NCBI RefSeq assembly: GCF_004187715.1
Contig: NZ_QZWF01000001.1
Coordinates: forward strand, 1,550,001 to 1,614,000
DNA length: 64,000 nt
DNA from: Streptomyces sp. F001
GTDB lineage: Bacteria; Actinomycetota; Actinomycetes; Streptomycetales; Streptomycetaceae
Direction of reading: 5' to 3'
In this document: positions 1 to 9,923 of the stretch, one piece after another
Layout: every line of letters starts with the position of its first letter
Numbering within the stretch: the first letter of the stretch is position 1
Position numbers and translations under genes: made by a program
Notes under the pieces: generated by a model
The model's database searches: none
Told to the model about the DNA's origin: nothing
What the model saw: the letters and a program-made list of their open reading frames with translations, nothing else

Positions 1-3000
1 GCCCGAGATGATGCCGCCGATGGTGACGACCGCGCCGTCCGCGTGCTCACCGCCGGTGAGCTGGGCGATGCCCGCGTCGGCCTTGTCCGACAGCACGTGC
101 TCCAGACCGAAGAGCGGGTGGTCGGAGACGTACAGGCCGAGCATCTCCCGCTCCTGGGCGAGGAGATAGGTCTTGTCCCACTCCTCGGTGGAGAACTCCA
201 CGTCGAGCCCGAACCCGGGCTCGCTGGTGTCGTCCTCGCCCATGCCGCCGAAGAGGTCGAACTGGCCCTCGGCCTCCTTGCGCTTGACCGCGACCACGTT
301 GTCGATCATCGGCTCGTACTGCGCCGTCAGTCCCTTGCGGGTGTGGCCCATCGAGTCGAAGGCGCCGGCCTTGATCAGCGATTCCGTGGTGCGCTTGTTG
401 CAGACGACCGCCTCGACCTTGTCGAGGTAGTCGGGGAAGGAGGCGTACTTCCCCTTGGCCTTGCGGCACTTGATGATCGACTCGACGACGTTGGTGCCGA
501 CGTTGCGCACGGCGGACAGGCCGAAGAGGATCACGTCGTCGCCCTGCGCGGCGAAGTTGGACTCGGACTCGTTGACGTTCGGCGGGAGCACCTTGATGCC
601 CATGCGGCGGCACTCGTTGAGGTAGACCGCCGACTTGTCCTTGTCGTCCTTGACCGAGGTGAGCAGGGCGGCCATGTACTCGGCGGGATGGTTCGCCTTC
701 AGGTACGCGGTCCAGTACGAGACCAGTCCGTACGCCGCGGAGTGCGCCTTGTTGAACGCGTAGCCGGCGAACGGGACCAGCACGTCCCACAGCGCCTGGA
801 TCGCTTCGTCGCTGTAGCCGTTCTTGCGGGCGCCGCCCTGGAAGATGACGAAGTTCTTCTCCAGTTCCTCGGGCTTCTTCTTGCCCATCACACGGCGGAG
901 GATGTCGGCCTCGCCGAGCGAGTAGCCCGCGATGATCTGGGCGGCCTTCTGCACCTGCTCCTGGTAGACGATCAGGCCGTAGGTGACGTCCAGGACCTCC
1001 TTGAGCGGCTCCTCCAGCTCGGGGTGGATCGGCGTGATCTCCTGCTGGCCGTTCTTGCGCAGCGCGTAGTTCGTGTGGGAGTTCATGCCCATCGGGCCCG
1101 GGCGGTACAGGGCCGACACGGCGGAGATGTCCTCGAAGTTGTCCGGCTTCATCAGCCGCAGCAGCGAGCGCATCGGACCGCCGTCGAACTGGAAGACGCC
1201 GAGGGTGTCGCCGCGCTGGAGCAGGTCGAAGGTCGTGGGGTCGTCCAGCGGCAGCGACAGCAGGTCGATGTCGATGCCCTTGTTGGCCTTCACCATCTTG
1301 ACGGCGTCGTCCATGATGGTCAGGTTGCGCAGGCCCAGGAAGTCCATCTTCAGCAGGCCGAGCGACTCACAGCTCGGGTAGTCCCACTGCGTGATGGTCA
1401 CGCCGTCGGTGTGCCTGACCCAGACGGGGACGTGATCGGTGATGGTCTCGCTGGACATGATCACGCCGGCCGCGTGCACACCCATCTGCCGGACCAGGCC
1501 CTCGACGCCCTTGGCGGTGTCGATGACCTTCTTGACGTCGGGCTCGTTCTCGTACATCGCCCGGATCTCGCCCGCCTCCGAGTAGCGCGGGTGCTGCGGG
1601 TCGGTGATGCCGGACAGCGGGATGCCCTTGCCGAGGACGTCGGCGGGCATGGCCTTGGTGAGGCGGTCGCCCATCGCGTACGGGTAGCCCAGCACGCGCG
1701 CGGAGTCCTTGATCGCGTTCTTGGCCTTGATGGTGCCGTAGGTGCCGATCATGGCGACCTTGTCCGCGCCGTACTTCTCGGTCACGTACCTGATCACCTC
1801 GACGCGCCGACGCTCGTCGAAGTCGATGTCGACATCGGGCATCGAGATGCGCTCGGGGTTGAGGAACCGCTCGAAGATCAGGCCGTGCGGGATCGGGTCG
1901 AGGTCGGTGATGCCCATGGCGTAGGCGACGATCGAGCCGGCCGCGGAGCCTCGGCCGGGGCCGACCGCGATGCCCTGCTTCTTGGCCCACATGATGAAGT
2001 CGGCGACCACGAGGAAGTAGCCCGGGAAGCCCATCGAGATGATGACGTCCATCTCGTACTCGGCCTGCTTCTGGCGGTCCTCGGGGACGCCGCCCGGGAA
2101 GCGGCGCTCCATGCCGCGGCGGACTTCCTCCTGGAACCAGGTGACCTCGGTGTAGCCCTCGGGGATGTCGAACTTGGGCATGAGGTCGCGCTTCTCGAAC
2201 ATGCCGGTGGTGTCGACCATCTCGGCGACGAGGAGCGTGTTGGCGCAGCCCTCCTGCCAGGCGTCCGAGGAGTCGATGGCGTACATCTCGTCCGTGGACT
2301 TCAGGTAGTAGCCGGTGCCGTCGAACTTGAAGCGGTCGGGGTCGGAGAGGTTCTTGCCGGTCTGGATGCACAGCAGGGCGTCGTGCGCCCCCGCCTCGTG
2401 CGCATACGTGTAGTGCGAGTCGTTGGTGACCAGCGGCGGGATGCCGAGCTTCCTGCCGATCTCCAGCAGGCCGTCGCGGACCCGGCGCTCGATCTCGATG
2501 CCGTGGTCCATCAGCTCCAGGAAGTAGCGGTCCTTGCCGAAGATGTCCTGGTAGTCGGCGGCCGCCTTCAGGGCCTCGTCGAAGTGACCGAGGCGCAGCC
2601 TGGTCTGGACCTCGCCGGAGGGGCAGCCGGTGGAGGCGACGATCCCCTCGGACCACTGGGAGATGGTCTCCTTGTCCATCCGGGGCCACTTCTGCAGCCA
2701 GCCCTCGGCGTACGCGTCGGAGGAGAGCCGGAAGAGGTTGTGCAGGCCCGTCTTGTTCACGGCCCACATCGTCTTGTGGGTGTACCCACCCGAACCGGAG
2801 ACGTCGTCCCGCTTCTGGTGCGGCTGGCCCCACTGGATCTTGCGCTTGTTGCGCCGGGACTCGGGGGCGACATAGGCCTCGATCCCGATGATCGGGGTGA
2901 TTCCGGCCTTCTTTGCGGAATGGAAGAAGTCGTACGCCCCGTGGAGGTTGCCGTGGTCGGACATGGCGATGTGCGTCATGCCCATTTCGGTGCAGGCGTT

Positions 3001-3084
3001 GAACATGTCCTTCAGCCGCGCGGCACCGTCCAGCAGCGAGTACTGGGTGTGGACGTGCAGGTGCGTGAACGGCGGCTTTGACAC
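1..3084 (-). CDS. dnaE: DNA polymerase III alpha subunit (3' end beyond window)
   Basis: This is the replicative DNA polymerase catalytic subunit; about the first 1,028 residues are in the window and the C-terminus lies beyond base 1. The start is a GTG at 3084-3082 with AAGGAGG-like sequence just upstream on the minus strand, giving [16 protein letters not shown]. The N-terminal PHP domain is visible from HLHVHT (about residue 8). The polymerase active-site motif PDVDIDF lies near residues 416-422 (complement of 1819-1839), preceded by [10 protein letters not shown]. The protein continues through the finger region ([10 protein letters not shown] near 740-757) without interruption. It is the DnaE1 type used in actinobacteria, with no sign of an inserted exonuclease. 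It is transcribed away from the neighbouring DUF2252 gene. Confidence 0.96.
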   Translation of the reverse strand, partial: MSKPPFTHLHVHTQYSLLDGAARLKDMFNACTEMGMTHIAMSDHGNLHGAYDFFHSAKKAGITPIIGIEAYVAPESRRNKRKIQWGQPHQKRDDVSGSGGYTHKTMWAVNKTGLHNLFRLSSDAYAEGWLQKWPRMDKETISQWSEGIVASTGCPSGEVQTRLRLGHFDEALKAAADYQDIFGKDRYFLELMDHGIEIERRVRDGLLEIGRKLGIPPLVTNDSHYTYAHEAGAHDALLCIQTGKNLSDPDRFKFDGTGYYLKSTDEMYAIDSSDAWQEGCANTLLVAEMVDTTGMFEKRDLMPKFDIPEGYTEVTWFQEEVRRGMERRFPGGVPEDRQKQAEYEMDVIISMGFPGYFLVVADFIMWAKKQGIAVGPGRGSAAGSIVAYAMGITDLDPIPHGLIFERFLNPERISMPDVDIDFDERRRVEVIRYVTEKYGADKVAMIGTYGTIKAKNAIKDSARVLGYPYAMGDRLTKAMPADVLGKGIPLSGITDPQHPRYSEAGEIRAMYENEPDVKKVIDTAKGVEGLVRQMGVHAAGVIMSSETITDHVPVWVRHTDGVTITQWDYPSCESLGLLKMDFLGLRNLTIMDDAVKMVKANKGIDIDLLSLPLDDPTTFDLLQRGDTLGVFQFDGGPMRSLLRLMKPDNFEDISAVSALYRPGPMGMNSHTNYALRKNGQQEITPIHPELEEPLKEVLDVTYGLIVYQEQVQKAAQIIAGYSLGEADILRRVMGKKKPEELEKNFVIFQGGARKNGYSDEAIQALWDVLVPFAGYAFNKAHSAAYGLVSYWTAYLKANHPAEYMAALLTSVKDDKDKSAVYLNECRRMGIKVLPPNVNESESNFAAQGDDVILFGLSAVRNVGTNVVESIIKCRKAKGKYASFPDYLDKVEAVVCNKRTTESLIKAGAFDSMGHTRKGLTAQYEPMIDNVVAVKRKEAEGQFDLFGGMGEDDTSEPGFGLDVEFSTEEWDKTYLLAQEREMLGLYVSDHPLFGLEHVLSDKADAGIAQLTGGEHADGAVVTIGGIISG

Positions 3085-3300
3085 GGCTGCGGCCTCCAAG
3101 GAAAACATACGTCGACGGGGGTCCGACAGGCTGCGGACAGTCTGGGGGACAGCGTCGAAGTCTATGCCTCGGCACTGACATTCCGCGGGCACTCCCGCGT
3201 ACCTTCGAACGTTGGAAGATGGCGGGTGATCCGTGCCCCGGGCATGGACCATCCGTCTCACAGGTCACGTACCACCCCCCGCACCAGGAGGCACCCAGCG
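3085..3300. other. Divergent intergenic region dnaE / DUF2252
   Basis: This 216-base region holds the promoters of both divergent genes. A good Shine-Dalgarno, CAGGAGG, sits 8 bases before the ATG at 3301. I see no convincing -10/-35 pair and no long inverted repeat. Confidence 0.5.
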
Positions 3301-4629
3301 ATGTCGTTTCCGCAGCTCAATGACGAGCAACGCGGTGAGGAGATCCTCGCCGTCTTCGACACCGCGTTCGGCGAGCTGCTCGCCGCCGACCCGGCCGCGT
3401 TCCGCGTGAAGTTCCGGAAGATGGCGGCCTCGGCCTTCGCCTTCTACCGGGGCACGGCGTGCCTCTTCTACCACGACCTCGACGCGGAGAAGCGCGGCGG
3501 TCCGTACCTGGACGAGCGCACCTCGCGCGTGTGGATCCACGGCGACCTGCACGCGGAGAACTTCGGCACGTACATGGACTCGACCGGCCGTCTGATCTTC
3601 AACGTCAACGACTTCGACGAGGCGTACGTCGGCCCCTTCACCTGGGACCTGAAGCGCTTCGCCGCCTCCATCGCACTCGTCGGGTACGCGAAGGCACTCG
3701 GCGACGAGCAGATCACCGAGCTGGTGAAGATCTACGCGGCCGCCTACCGCGAGCGCATCCACGCCCTGGCCACGGGCGCCAAGAGCGACGAGGTGCCGCC
3801 CTTCACCCTGGACACCGCCGAGGGCCCGCTGCTCGACGCCCTGCGCGACGCCCGCTCGCTGACCCGGTTCGGGCTGCTGGAGTCGATGACCGAGATCCGC
3901 GACTTCGAACGCCGGTTCGCTCCCGGCGGCGGCTCCATCGAGCTGGACGCGGCCACCCGCTACAAGGTGCTGGCGGCCTTCGACGGCTATCTGGAGACGC
4001 TGCCCGAGGCCTCGCTGGCCCGCCCGGACTCCTACCGCGTGAAGGACGTCGTCGGCCGCCGCGGCATCGGCATCGGCTCGGCCGGTCTGCCGTCGTACAA
4101 CATCCTCCTGGAGGGCCACACCGACGCCCTCGAGAACGACGTCGTGATCTACGTCAAGCAGGCCCAGACCCCGGCCGTCTCCCGGCACATCACCGACCCG
4201 GCGATCCGGGAGTACTTCCAGCACGAGGGCCACCGCACGGTCATCTCCCAGCGCGCCCTCCAGGCGCACGCCGACCCGTGGCTGGGCTGGACCGAGCTGG
4301 ACGGCGCGGGCCAGCTGGTCGCCGAGGTGTCGCCGTACGCCGTCGATCTCGACTGGGACGACATCGACGACCCGGAGGAGATCGCCGCGGTCGTCGCCGA
4401 CCTGGGCCGGGCGACGGCCACGATGCACTCCGCGGCGGACGACGAAAGCGGCCACTCGGACCTGGTGCCGTTCTCCACGGAGCGGGCCATCGACGCGGCC
4501 ATCGCCTCCGACGAGGAGGGCCTCGCGCCGCTTCTGGTCGACTTCGCGCACAGCTACGGCGCACGCGCGCGTGCCGACCACCAGATCTTCGTCGACCTGT
4601 TCCGCAACGGCCGGATCCCCGGCCTGTGA
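3301..4629 (+). CDS. DUF2252 family protein
   Basis: This 442-residue protein belongs to the DUF2252 family, whose biochemical role is not established. The start ATG at 3301 follows CAGGAGG, although the frame is open further upstream. The fold resembles aminoglycoside/choline-kinase-like phosphotransferases: the motif WIHGDLHAENFG near residues 78-89 mimics the catalytic loop HGDxHxxN, and NDFDEAYVGPFTWDL near 103-117 mimics the metal-binding DFD loop. A phosphotransferase activity is therefore an inference from motif resemblance only. It is soluble, with no signal peptide or membrane segment, and stands alone, divergent from dnaE. The next gene starts 79 bases downstream after a short repeat-rich stretch. 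Confidence 0.85.
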   Translation: MSFPQLNDEQRGEEILAVFDTAFGELLAADPAAFRVKFRKMAASAFAFYRGTACLFYHDLDAEKRGGPYLDERTSRVWIHGDLHAENFGTYMDSTGRLIFNVNDFDEAYVGPFTWDLKRFAASIALVGYAKALGDEQITELVKIYAAAYRERIHALATGAKSDEVPPFTLDTAEGPLLDALRDARSLTRFGLLESMTEIRDFERRFAPGGGSIELDAATRYKVLAAFDGYLETLPEASLARPDSYRVKDVVGRRGIGIGSAGLPSYNILLEGHTDALENDVVIYVKQAQTPAVSRHITDPAIREYFQHEGHRTVISQRALQAHADPWLGWTELDGAGQLVAEVSPYAVDLDWDDIDDPEEIAAVVADLGRATATMHSAADDESGHSDLVPFSTERAIDAAIASDEEGLAPLLVDFAHSYGARARADHQIFVDLFRNGRIPGL

Positions 4630-4651
4630 CCGAACACCGACCTCCCGCCCC

Positions 4652-4690
4652 TTTCACAGGGACCCTTTAGGAGTCCCTTACAGGAGTCCG
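4652..4690. repeat. Short hairpin and direct repeat after the DUF2252 gene
   Basis: Just after the stop codon, GGGACCC and a downstream GAGTCCC can pair as a weak hairpin, and the octamer AGGAGTCC occurs twice 13 bases apart. It could be a weak terminator or the leader of the next gene. Nothing stronger can be said. Confidence 0.3.
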
Positions 4691-4708
4691 TGACACACTC
4701 TCCCCGCT

Positions 4709-5479
4709 ATGGACATATCCGGGACGCACCTCAGAGCCGTACGCGCGGCGCTGTTCACGGCCGTGGTCGTGACCCTCAGCACCGCGTCGCACGTGCTGCT
4801 GTCCCGGGCCCCGCTGCCGACGGGCACGGTGGCGGCGATCGCCGCCACCGTGTTCCTGATCGCGTACGCACTGGCCGGCCGTGAACGCGGTTTCGGGCGG
4901 ATCGCCGTCCTGCTGATCCCGCTGGAACTGGCCGCCGACACGGTGTTCACCGCCGGCCAGCACGCCTGCTACGGCCGGGCGGGCGGCCCCGTCGCGGGCC
5001 CGCTGCGCTCGGTCGGCCTGGACGTGCTGTGCGGCGGCGAGGTGGGCGCCCCGCTGGCCCGCATGGCCGGCACCACCGGCACGGACCGGGTCGCCGCCCT
5101 GCTCGCGGACGCCCACCCGGAGACGGCCTGGCTGCTGCTCGGCGCGCACGTCGGCGTGGGGCTGCTGGCGGCGGCCTGGCTGAGCCGCGGCGAGCGTGCG
5201 CTGGCCCAACTGCTGTGCGCCACGGCCGCGACCACCTTCCGCCCGCTGCTGCTGGCGGTCGCCGCGGTGACGGTACGGCGCGCCCCGGCGGCGCCCCGGC
5301 TGCCCCGCCCCCCGCCGTACGGCCACCGCCCGCGACCTGCTTCTCGCCCACTCCCTGGGACGGCGTGGACCGCCGTGCTCGGCCGCCCTCGCCTGAGCGG
5401 CACCCCCGAGCACGACCACCCCCTCACACGTATCCCGCGTACGACATGTGCGCGTCCCACACGGAGATCACCACCATGA
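4709..5479 (+). CDS. Small membrane protein with probable frameshift in its C-tail
   Basis: I do not recognise the family. As written the frame encodes 256 residues and ends at 5479, overlapping the ATG of the next gene. The first ~195 residues look real: an N-terminal helix (about 8-30), a helix at 34-51, further hydrophobic stretches at 63-79 and 145-160, and a final segment at 165-190. After a run of six C at 5308-5313 the sequence becomes an improbable Pro/Arg-rich tail. In the +1 frame from 5316 a much more natural ending appears (RTATARDLLLAHSLGRRGPP..., stop at 5394-5396), which would leave a normal 79-base gap before the next gene. The annotated end is therefore doubtful. Confidence 0.6.
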   Translation: MDISGTHLRAVRAALFTAVVVTLSTASHVLLSRAPLPTGTVAAIAATVFLIAYALAGRERGFGRIAVLLIPLELAADTVFTAGQHACYGRAGGPVAGPLRSVGLDVLCGGEVGAPLARMAGTTGTDRVAALLADAHPETAWLLLGAHVGVGLLAAAWLSRGERALAQLLCATAATTFRPLLLAVAAVTVRRAPAAPRLPRPPPYGHRPRPASRPLPGTAWTAVLGRPRLSGTPEHDHPLTRIPRTTCARPTRRSPP

Positions 5480-6276
5480 GCAAGCGGAACAGCCAGGCGG
5501 CGAAGACGGCGGCCCGGGAGCGGCTGCGTATCGAGCGTGAGCGCGAGGCCAAGCGGGCCAAGGTCAGGCGGCAGATCATCGTCGCCTGCTCGGTCGTCGG
5601 CGTCCTCGCGGTGGCCGGCGGCATCGGCTACGCCGTCGTCCAGACCAACCAGCCCACCAAGTGGGAGGAGGCCGCCGACGCGAAGGTGGTCGCCCCCGCC
5701 AACAGCTCCGGCAAGGACGGCACCACGGTCCTCATCGGCGACTCCAAGACGGACAACGTCGTCCACCTCTACGAGGACCCGCGCTGCCCGGCCTGCGCCT
5801 CCTTCGAGCAGACGGTCGGCGAGACCGTCAACAAGGGCATGGAGGACGGCGACTACAAGCTCTCCTTCACTCTCGGCACCTTCCTGGACGGCAACCTCAG
5901 CGGGGAGGGTTCGAAGAACGCGCTGAGCGCCCTCGGCGCCGCGCTGAACGTCAGCCCCGAGGCGTTCCTGGACTACAAGGCGGCGCTGTACTCGGCGGAG
6001 TACCACCCCGAGGAGTCCAGCGACGAGTTCGCCGAGGACGACTACCTGATCAAGGTGGCCGACACCGTCGACGCGCTGAAGAACAACAAGAAGTTCCAGG
6101 ACGCCGTCGAGAAGGGCACCTACGACGCCTGGGCGATGAAGATGAGCAAGACCTTCCAGGACACCGAGGACGTCAAGTCGACCCCGGCCATCAAGATCAA
6201 CGACAAGTTGATCGAGAACCCGAGCACCGTCGCCGAGTGGGAGACAGCGCTCAAGGACGCGGGCGTCACGAAGTAA
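5476..6276 (+). CDS. Membrane-anchored DsbA-like thioredoxin-fold protein
   Basis: This 266-residue protein is a DsbA/thioredoxin-fold oxidoreductase of the thioredoxin_4 type. It has a highly charged cytoplasmic N-terminus (residues 1-33), one membrane anchor (about 34-58) and an extracytoplasmic domain with the redox motif CPAC at residues 104-107, preceded by VVHLYEDPR. The helical insertion follows and the conserved TPAIKINDK cis-proline loop is near residues 236-244. It probably acts in disulfide formation or isomerisation in secreted proteins. The ATG at 5476 overlaps the upstream frame by four bases only because that frame may be shifted. A strong hairpin follows the gene. Confidence 0.88.
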   Translation: MSKRNSQAAKTAARERLRIEREREAKRAKVRRQIIVACSVVGVLAVAGGIGYAVVQTNQPTKWEEAADAKVVAPANSSGKDGTTVLIGDSKTDNVVHLYEDPRCPACASFEQTVGETVNKGMEDGDYKLSFTLGTFLDGNLSGEGSKNALSALGAALNVSPEAFLDYKAALYSAEYHPEESSDEFAEDDYLIKVADTVDALKNNKKFQDAVEKGTYDAWAMKMSKTFQDTEDVKSTPAIKINDKLIENPSTVAEWETALKDAGVTK

Positions 6277-6316
6277 CACTCCGTCAGGCGGTAACGCCGT
6301 ACGGAAGCATGACGAA

Positions 6317-6350
6317 AGAGCGGGCGAACTCTTCCGGGTTCGCCCGCTCT
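6317..6350 (+). terminator. Hairpin after the DsbA-like gene
   Basis: A perfect 13-bp stem, AGAGCGGGCGAAC at 6317-6329 pairing with GTTCGCCCGCTCT at 6338-6350, with an 8-base loop. There is no U-tract, as is common in Streptomyces. The right arm overlaps a possible PHO box for phoD. Confidence 0.75.
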
Positions 6351-6370
6351 TCGCGTCCCCGTCCCTTACC
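6338..6370 (+). promoter_or_regulatory. Possible PHO box upstream of phoD
   Basis: Three adjacent 11-base units can be read here: GTTCGCCCGCT, CTTCGCGTCCC and CGTCCCTTACC. The first matches the Streptomyces PhoP direct-repeat unit (GTTCACC-type) at most positions, the other two only loosely. Its place 33-65 bases before the phoD start fits. PhoP control of phoD is established in Streptomyces; this particular site is inferred. Confidence 0.35.
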
Positions 6371-6402
6371 GAAGTCACTACCGATCAGTAATCTGATCGC
6401 CC

Positions 6403-8064
6403 GTGACCAGTCGCCACAGATCTCTCACAAGCCCCAATGTCCCCGCTCCGCGCCGCCGTACGGTCGTCAAGGCCGCCGCGACCGGAGCCGTCCTCGCCGC
6501 TCCGCTGGCCGGTGCCCTGCCCGCCCGCGCGGCCACCGAGGCCCCAGCCTTCCTGCACGGCGTCGCCTCCGGCGACCCCCTCCCCGACGGCATCCTGCTG
6601 TGGACCCGCGTGACCCCCACCGCGGAGGCGATACCCGGCTCCGGACTCGGCCCGGACGTCCGGGTGAGCTGGATCGTGGCCAGGGACAAGTCGTTCACCA
6701 ACGTCGTCGCCAAGGGCTCCACCACCGCAACCGCCGCCACCGACCACACCGTCAAGGCGGACATCCGCGGCCTCGCCCCCGCCACCGACTACTGGTTCCG
6801 CTTCTCGGCGGGCGGCACCGACTCCCCGGCCGGCCGCGCCCGCACCGCGCCCGCCAACGATGCGGCCGTCGCCAACCTCCGCTTCGGTGTGGTCTCCTGC
6901 GCCAACTGGGAGGCCGGCTACTTCGCCGCGTACCGCCACCTCGCGGTCCGCGGCGACCTGGACGCCTGGCTGCACCTCGGCGACTACATCTACGAGTACG
7001 GCACCGGCGAGTACGGCACGCGCGGCACCGTCGTACGACCGCACGCCCCCGCCCACGAGATCCTCACCCTCGCCGACTACCGCACCCGGCACGGCCGTTA
7101 CAAGACCGACCCCGACCTCCAGGCGCTGCACGCCGCGGCCCCGGTCGTCGCGATCTGGGACGACCACGAGATCGCCAACGACACCTGGTCGGGCGGCGCC
7201 GAGAACCACACCGAGGGCGCCGAGGGCGCCTGGGCCGCACGCCAGGCGGCCGCCAAGCAGGCCTACTTCGAGTGGATGCCGGTGCGCCCGGCCATCGCCG
7301 GCACGACCTACCGCCGGCTGCGCTTCGGCAAGCTCGCCGACCTCTCCCTGCTCGATCTGCGCTCCTTCCGCTCGCAGCAGGCCTCCGTCGGCAACGGCGA
7401 CGTGGACGACCCGGACCGTACGCTCACCGGGCGAGCCCAACTCGACTGGCTGAAGACGGGATTGTCGTCCTCCGACACCACCTGGCGGCTGGTCGGCAAC
7501 TCGGTGATGATCTCACCGTTCGCCATCGGCTCGCTCTCCGCGGAGCTGCTGAAGCCGCTCGCCAAGCTGCTCGGTCTGCCCCAGGAGGGCCTCGCCCTCA
7601 ACACCGACCAGTGGGACGGCTACACCGACGACCGCCGTGAACTCCTCGCGCACCTGCGCGCGAACGCCATCCGCAACACCGTCTTCCTCACCGGCGACAT
7701 CCACATGGCGTGGGCCAACGACGTGCCGGTGAACGCGGGTACGTACCCACTGTCGGCGTCCGCCGCCACGGAGTTCGTGGTCACCTCGGTCACGTCCGAC
7801 AACCTCGACGACCTCGTGAAGGTCCCCCAGGGCACCGTCTCCGCCGTCGCCTCGCCGGTCATCCGCGCGGCCAACCGGCATGTCCACTGGGTCGACACCG
7901 ACCGCCACGGCTACGGCGTCCTGGACATCACCGCGGACCGCGCGCAGATGGACTACTACGTCCTGTCCGACCGGACGAAGGCCGACGCGACCTCGTCCTG
8001 GAGCCGCTCGTACCGCACGCTCAGCGGCACACAGAAGGTCGAGCGGACGTACGACCCGGTGTAA
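6403..8064 (+). CDS. phoD: Alkaline phosphatase/phosphodiesterase D, Tat-exported
   Basis: This 553-residue PhoD-family enzyme hydrolyses phosphate mono- and diesters outside the cell. The GTG start at 6403 gives a twin-arginine signal peptide with RRRTVVKAA at residues 17-25 and a probable cleavage after ARA near 43. The PhoD N-terminal beta domain follows ([20 protein letters not shown]), then the metallophosphatase domain with [10 protein letters not shown] near 190-199, [11 protein letters not shown] near 250-260 and [10 protein letters not shown] near 428-437, which carry the metal ligands. Length and motifs are typical. Phosphate-starvation control through PhoP is expected. It converges with the next gene, leaving only 7 bases between stops. 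Confidence 0.93.
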   Translation: MTSRHRSLTSPNVPAPRRRTVVKAAATGAVLAAPLAGALPARAATEAPAFLHGVASGDPLPDGILLWTRVTPTAEAIPGSGLGPDVRVSWIVARDKSFTNVVAKGSTTATAATDHTVKADIRGLAPATDYWFRFSAGGTDSPAGRARTAPANDAAVANLRFGVVSCANWEAGYFAAYRHLAVRGDLDAWLHLGDYIYEYGTGEYGTRGTVVRPHAPAHEILTLADYRTRHGRYKTDPDLQALHAAAPVVAIWDDHEIANDTWSGGAENHTEGAEGAWAARQAAAKQAYFEWMPVRPAIAGTTYRRLRFGKLADLSLLDLRSFRSQQASVGNGDVDDPDRTLTGRAQLDWLKTGLSSSDTTWRLVGNSVMISPFAIGSLSAELLKPLAKLLGLPQEGLALNTDQWDGYTDDRRELLAHLRANAIRNTVFLTGDIHMAWANDVPVNAGTYPLSASAATEFVVTSVTSDNLDDLVKVPQGTVSAVASPVIRAANRHVHWVDTDRHGYGVLDITADRAQMDYYVLSDRTKADATSSWSRSYRTLSGTQKVERTYDPV

Positions 8065-8071
8065 CCGCCGG

Positions 8072-8641
8072 TCAGAGACTGTCGAGGAAGCCGAGCGCCA
8101 CCCGCCAGGTGGCCTCGGCGGCCTCCTCGTCGTAGTCGGGCAGTTCAGGGTCGGTGTACAGGTGCCCGGCCCCGGCGTATCTGTAGACCTCCACATCGGC
8201 CCCCGCCCTGCCCATCTGCAGATACCAGGCGCTCAACCAGTCGTCCGTCTCGAACGGATCCGGCTCGGCGACATGCAACTGGACCGGGAGGCCGTCCACG
8301 GACGTGTTCGGCGCGAGGTCCGACGTGCCGTGCAGGAGCAGCAGGCCACGCGCCTTCTCGTCGCCCAGCGCAAGCGTCTGCGCGATGGAGGCGCCCAGCG
8401 AGAACCCGGCGTACACCAGCCCCCGTTCGGAATAGGGCGCGGCGGCCAGCACGGCACGTCTGAGCAGTTCGTCCTTGCCGATCTCTTCCTTGAACGCCAT
8501 GCCGTCCTCGACCGTCTCGAACGTCCGCCCGTCGAAGAGGTCCGGCGTCCACACCTCGTGACCGGCCGAGCGCAGCCGGTCCGCCGCGGCGCGCACCGCG
8601 GGTCTGAGGCCGTAGGTCGAGTGAAACAGCATGATGTTCAT
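8072..8641 (-). CDS. Dienelactone hydrolase family protein
   Basis: This 189-residue alpha/beta hydrolase resembles dienelactone hydrolases. The nucleophile elbow GFSLGAS lies near residues 100-106 (the family usually has Cys, here Ser), the acid is probably in AEPDPFE near 144-150, and the histidine in GAGHLYTDPELPDYDEEAA near 177-195 of the alignment, an ending characteristic of the family. The substrate is unknown. The start ATG lies at 8641; a second ATG two codons later is possible. It is divergent from mscS and converges on phoD. Confidence 0.85.
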   Translation of the reverse strand: MNIMLFHSTYGLRPAVRAAADRLRSAGHEVWTPDLFDGRTFETVEDGMAFKEEIGKDELLRRAVLAAAPYSERGLVYAGFSLGASIAQTLALGDEKARGLLLLHGTSDLAPNTSVDGLPVQLHVAEPDPFETDDWLSAWYLQMGRAGADVEVYRYAGAGHLYTDPELPDYDEEAAEATWRVALGFLDSL

Positions 8642-8747
8642 GAGGCCATGGTGCCAGCCGGGTACGACAACGCAGGTCCGGGCGGTACCCGGAACGGAGT
8701 TGAAATCACATGTTCAGTACCCGCCCCGGCCGGTTACGTTCGTGGGC

Positions 8748-9869
8748 ATGGAGAACATACTCCGCCCGCTGATCGTGGTCGGCGGCTCGGTTCTGCTCAC
8801 CCTGCTGATCGGCTGGGCCACCGACCGGCTGCTGCGCAAGGCCGACGAACGGCACCCCGAGACCCAGCTGTGGGGCTTGCTGCGGCGCGGCCGCATCCCG
8901 TACCAGCTCGTGCTGTGTGCGGCGCTGCTGAGAGCGTCGTACGACTCGGCGCAGCTGCTCCAGGACCACCGGGTCGGCATCGGCCGCGCCCTGACGCTGG
9001 TCCTGATCGGGTCGGCGGCGTGGCTGGTGATCCGGATCGCGGCGGCGGTCGTCGAGACGTCGTACACGCGCTACGCCAGCTCCCGCGCCCAGCGCGACCC
9101 GGCCCGGGTCCGCCGGGTGCGCACCCAGGTGACGCTGATCATGCGGGTGGTCGCGGCGATCGTGGGCGTGGTGGCCATCGCCGCGATGCTGCTGACGTTC
9201 CCCGCGTTCCGCGCGGCGGGCGCCTCGCTGCTGGCCTCGGCGGGCATCCTCGGCATCGTCGCCGGTGTGGCGGCGCAGTCCACGCTGAGCAACCTGTTCG
9301 CGGGGCTGCAGATCGCGTTCGGCGACATGGTGCGCCTCGGCGACACGGTCGTGGTGGACGGCGAGTGGGGCACGGTCGAGGAGATCACCCTGACGTACCT
9401 CACGGTCCGTACCTGGGACGAACGCCGCATCACCATGCCGGTCTCCTACTTCACGTCGAAGCCCTTCGAGAACTGGTCCCGCGGCACCCCCCAGATGACC
9501 GGCATCGTCTACTGGCACCTCGACCACACGGCTCCGGTCGACGCGATGCGCGAGAAGCTCCGCGACATCCTGCGCGAGTGCCCGGCCTGGGACGGCCGCC
9601 ACTACGGACTGGACGTCACGGACACCACTCCCAACACCATGGAGGTACGGGCCCTGGTGACCGCGAAGGACGCGGACGACGTCTGGACGGTACGGGTCAC
9701 GGTCCGCGAACAGATGATCGGCTGGCTGGTCCGCCACCACCCGTACGCCCTGCCCCGCGTCAACACGGCGGACGCGATCCTGCCCCCCGGCTCGAACGGC
9801 AACCGCCGCTCCCCCGACGGCGCGGTGCCACGCCGAGCGGTGGACACCCCGAGGCCGGAACGAGGCTGA
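8748..9869 (+). CDS. MscS-family mechanosensitive channel
   Basis: This 373-residue small-conductance mechanosensitive channel homologue releases solutes under osmotic downshock. Hydrophobic segments lie near residues 5-25, 45-60, 78-100 and 128-150. The pore-lining helix and following beta domain are clear: GASLLASAGILGIVAGVAAQ, then STLSNLFAGLQIAFGDMVRLGDTVVVDGEWGTV (split here only for reading) near 158-210, which is the MscS signature. The ATG at 8748 is chosen because the conserved first helix begins here; the open frame upstream is rich in unlikely residues. The C-terminus is a short Pro/Arg-rich tail. The 106-base gap to the divergent hydrolase gene holds both promoters. Confidence 0.9.
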   Translation: MENILRPLIVVGGSVLLTLLIGWATDRLLRKADERHPETQLWGLLRRGRIPYQLVLCAALLRASYDSAQLLQDHRVGIGRALTLVLIGSAAWLVIRIAAAVVETSYTRYASSRAQRDPARVRRVRTQVTLIMRVVAAIVGVVAIAAMLLTFPAFRAAGASLLASAGILGIVAGVAAQSTLSNLFAGLQIAFGDMVRLGDTVVVDGEWGTVEEITLTYLTVRTWDERRITMPVSYFTSKPFENWSRGTPQMTGIVYWHLDHTAPVDAMREKLRDILRECPAWDGRHYGLDVTDTTPNTMEVRALVTAKDADDVWTVRVTVREQMIGWLVRHHPYALPRVNTADAILPPGSNGNRRSPDGAVPRRAVDTPRPERG

Positions 9870-9923
9870 CGAAGGGCTGCAACCGAAGGAAAGCCGCCGA
9901 CGGCGAGCCCCACCCACGCGGGG

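Noticed and set aside
43..3081. 1,012-residue plus-strand open frame opposite dnaE
   Set aside because: It is the antisense shadow of a high-GC gene; composition is Val/Leu/Asp/Arg-rich without domains, while the minus strand encodes an unmistakable DnaE.
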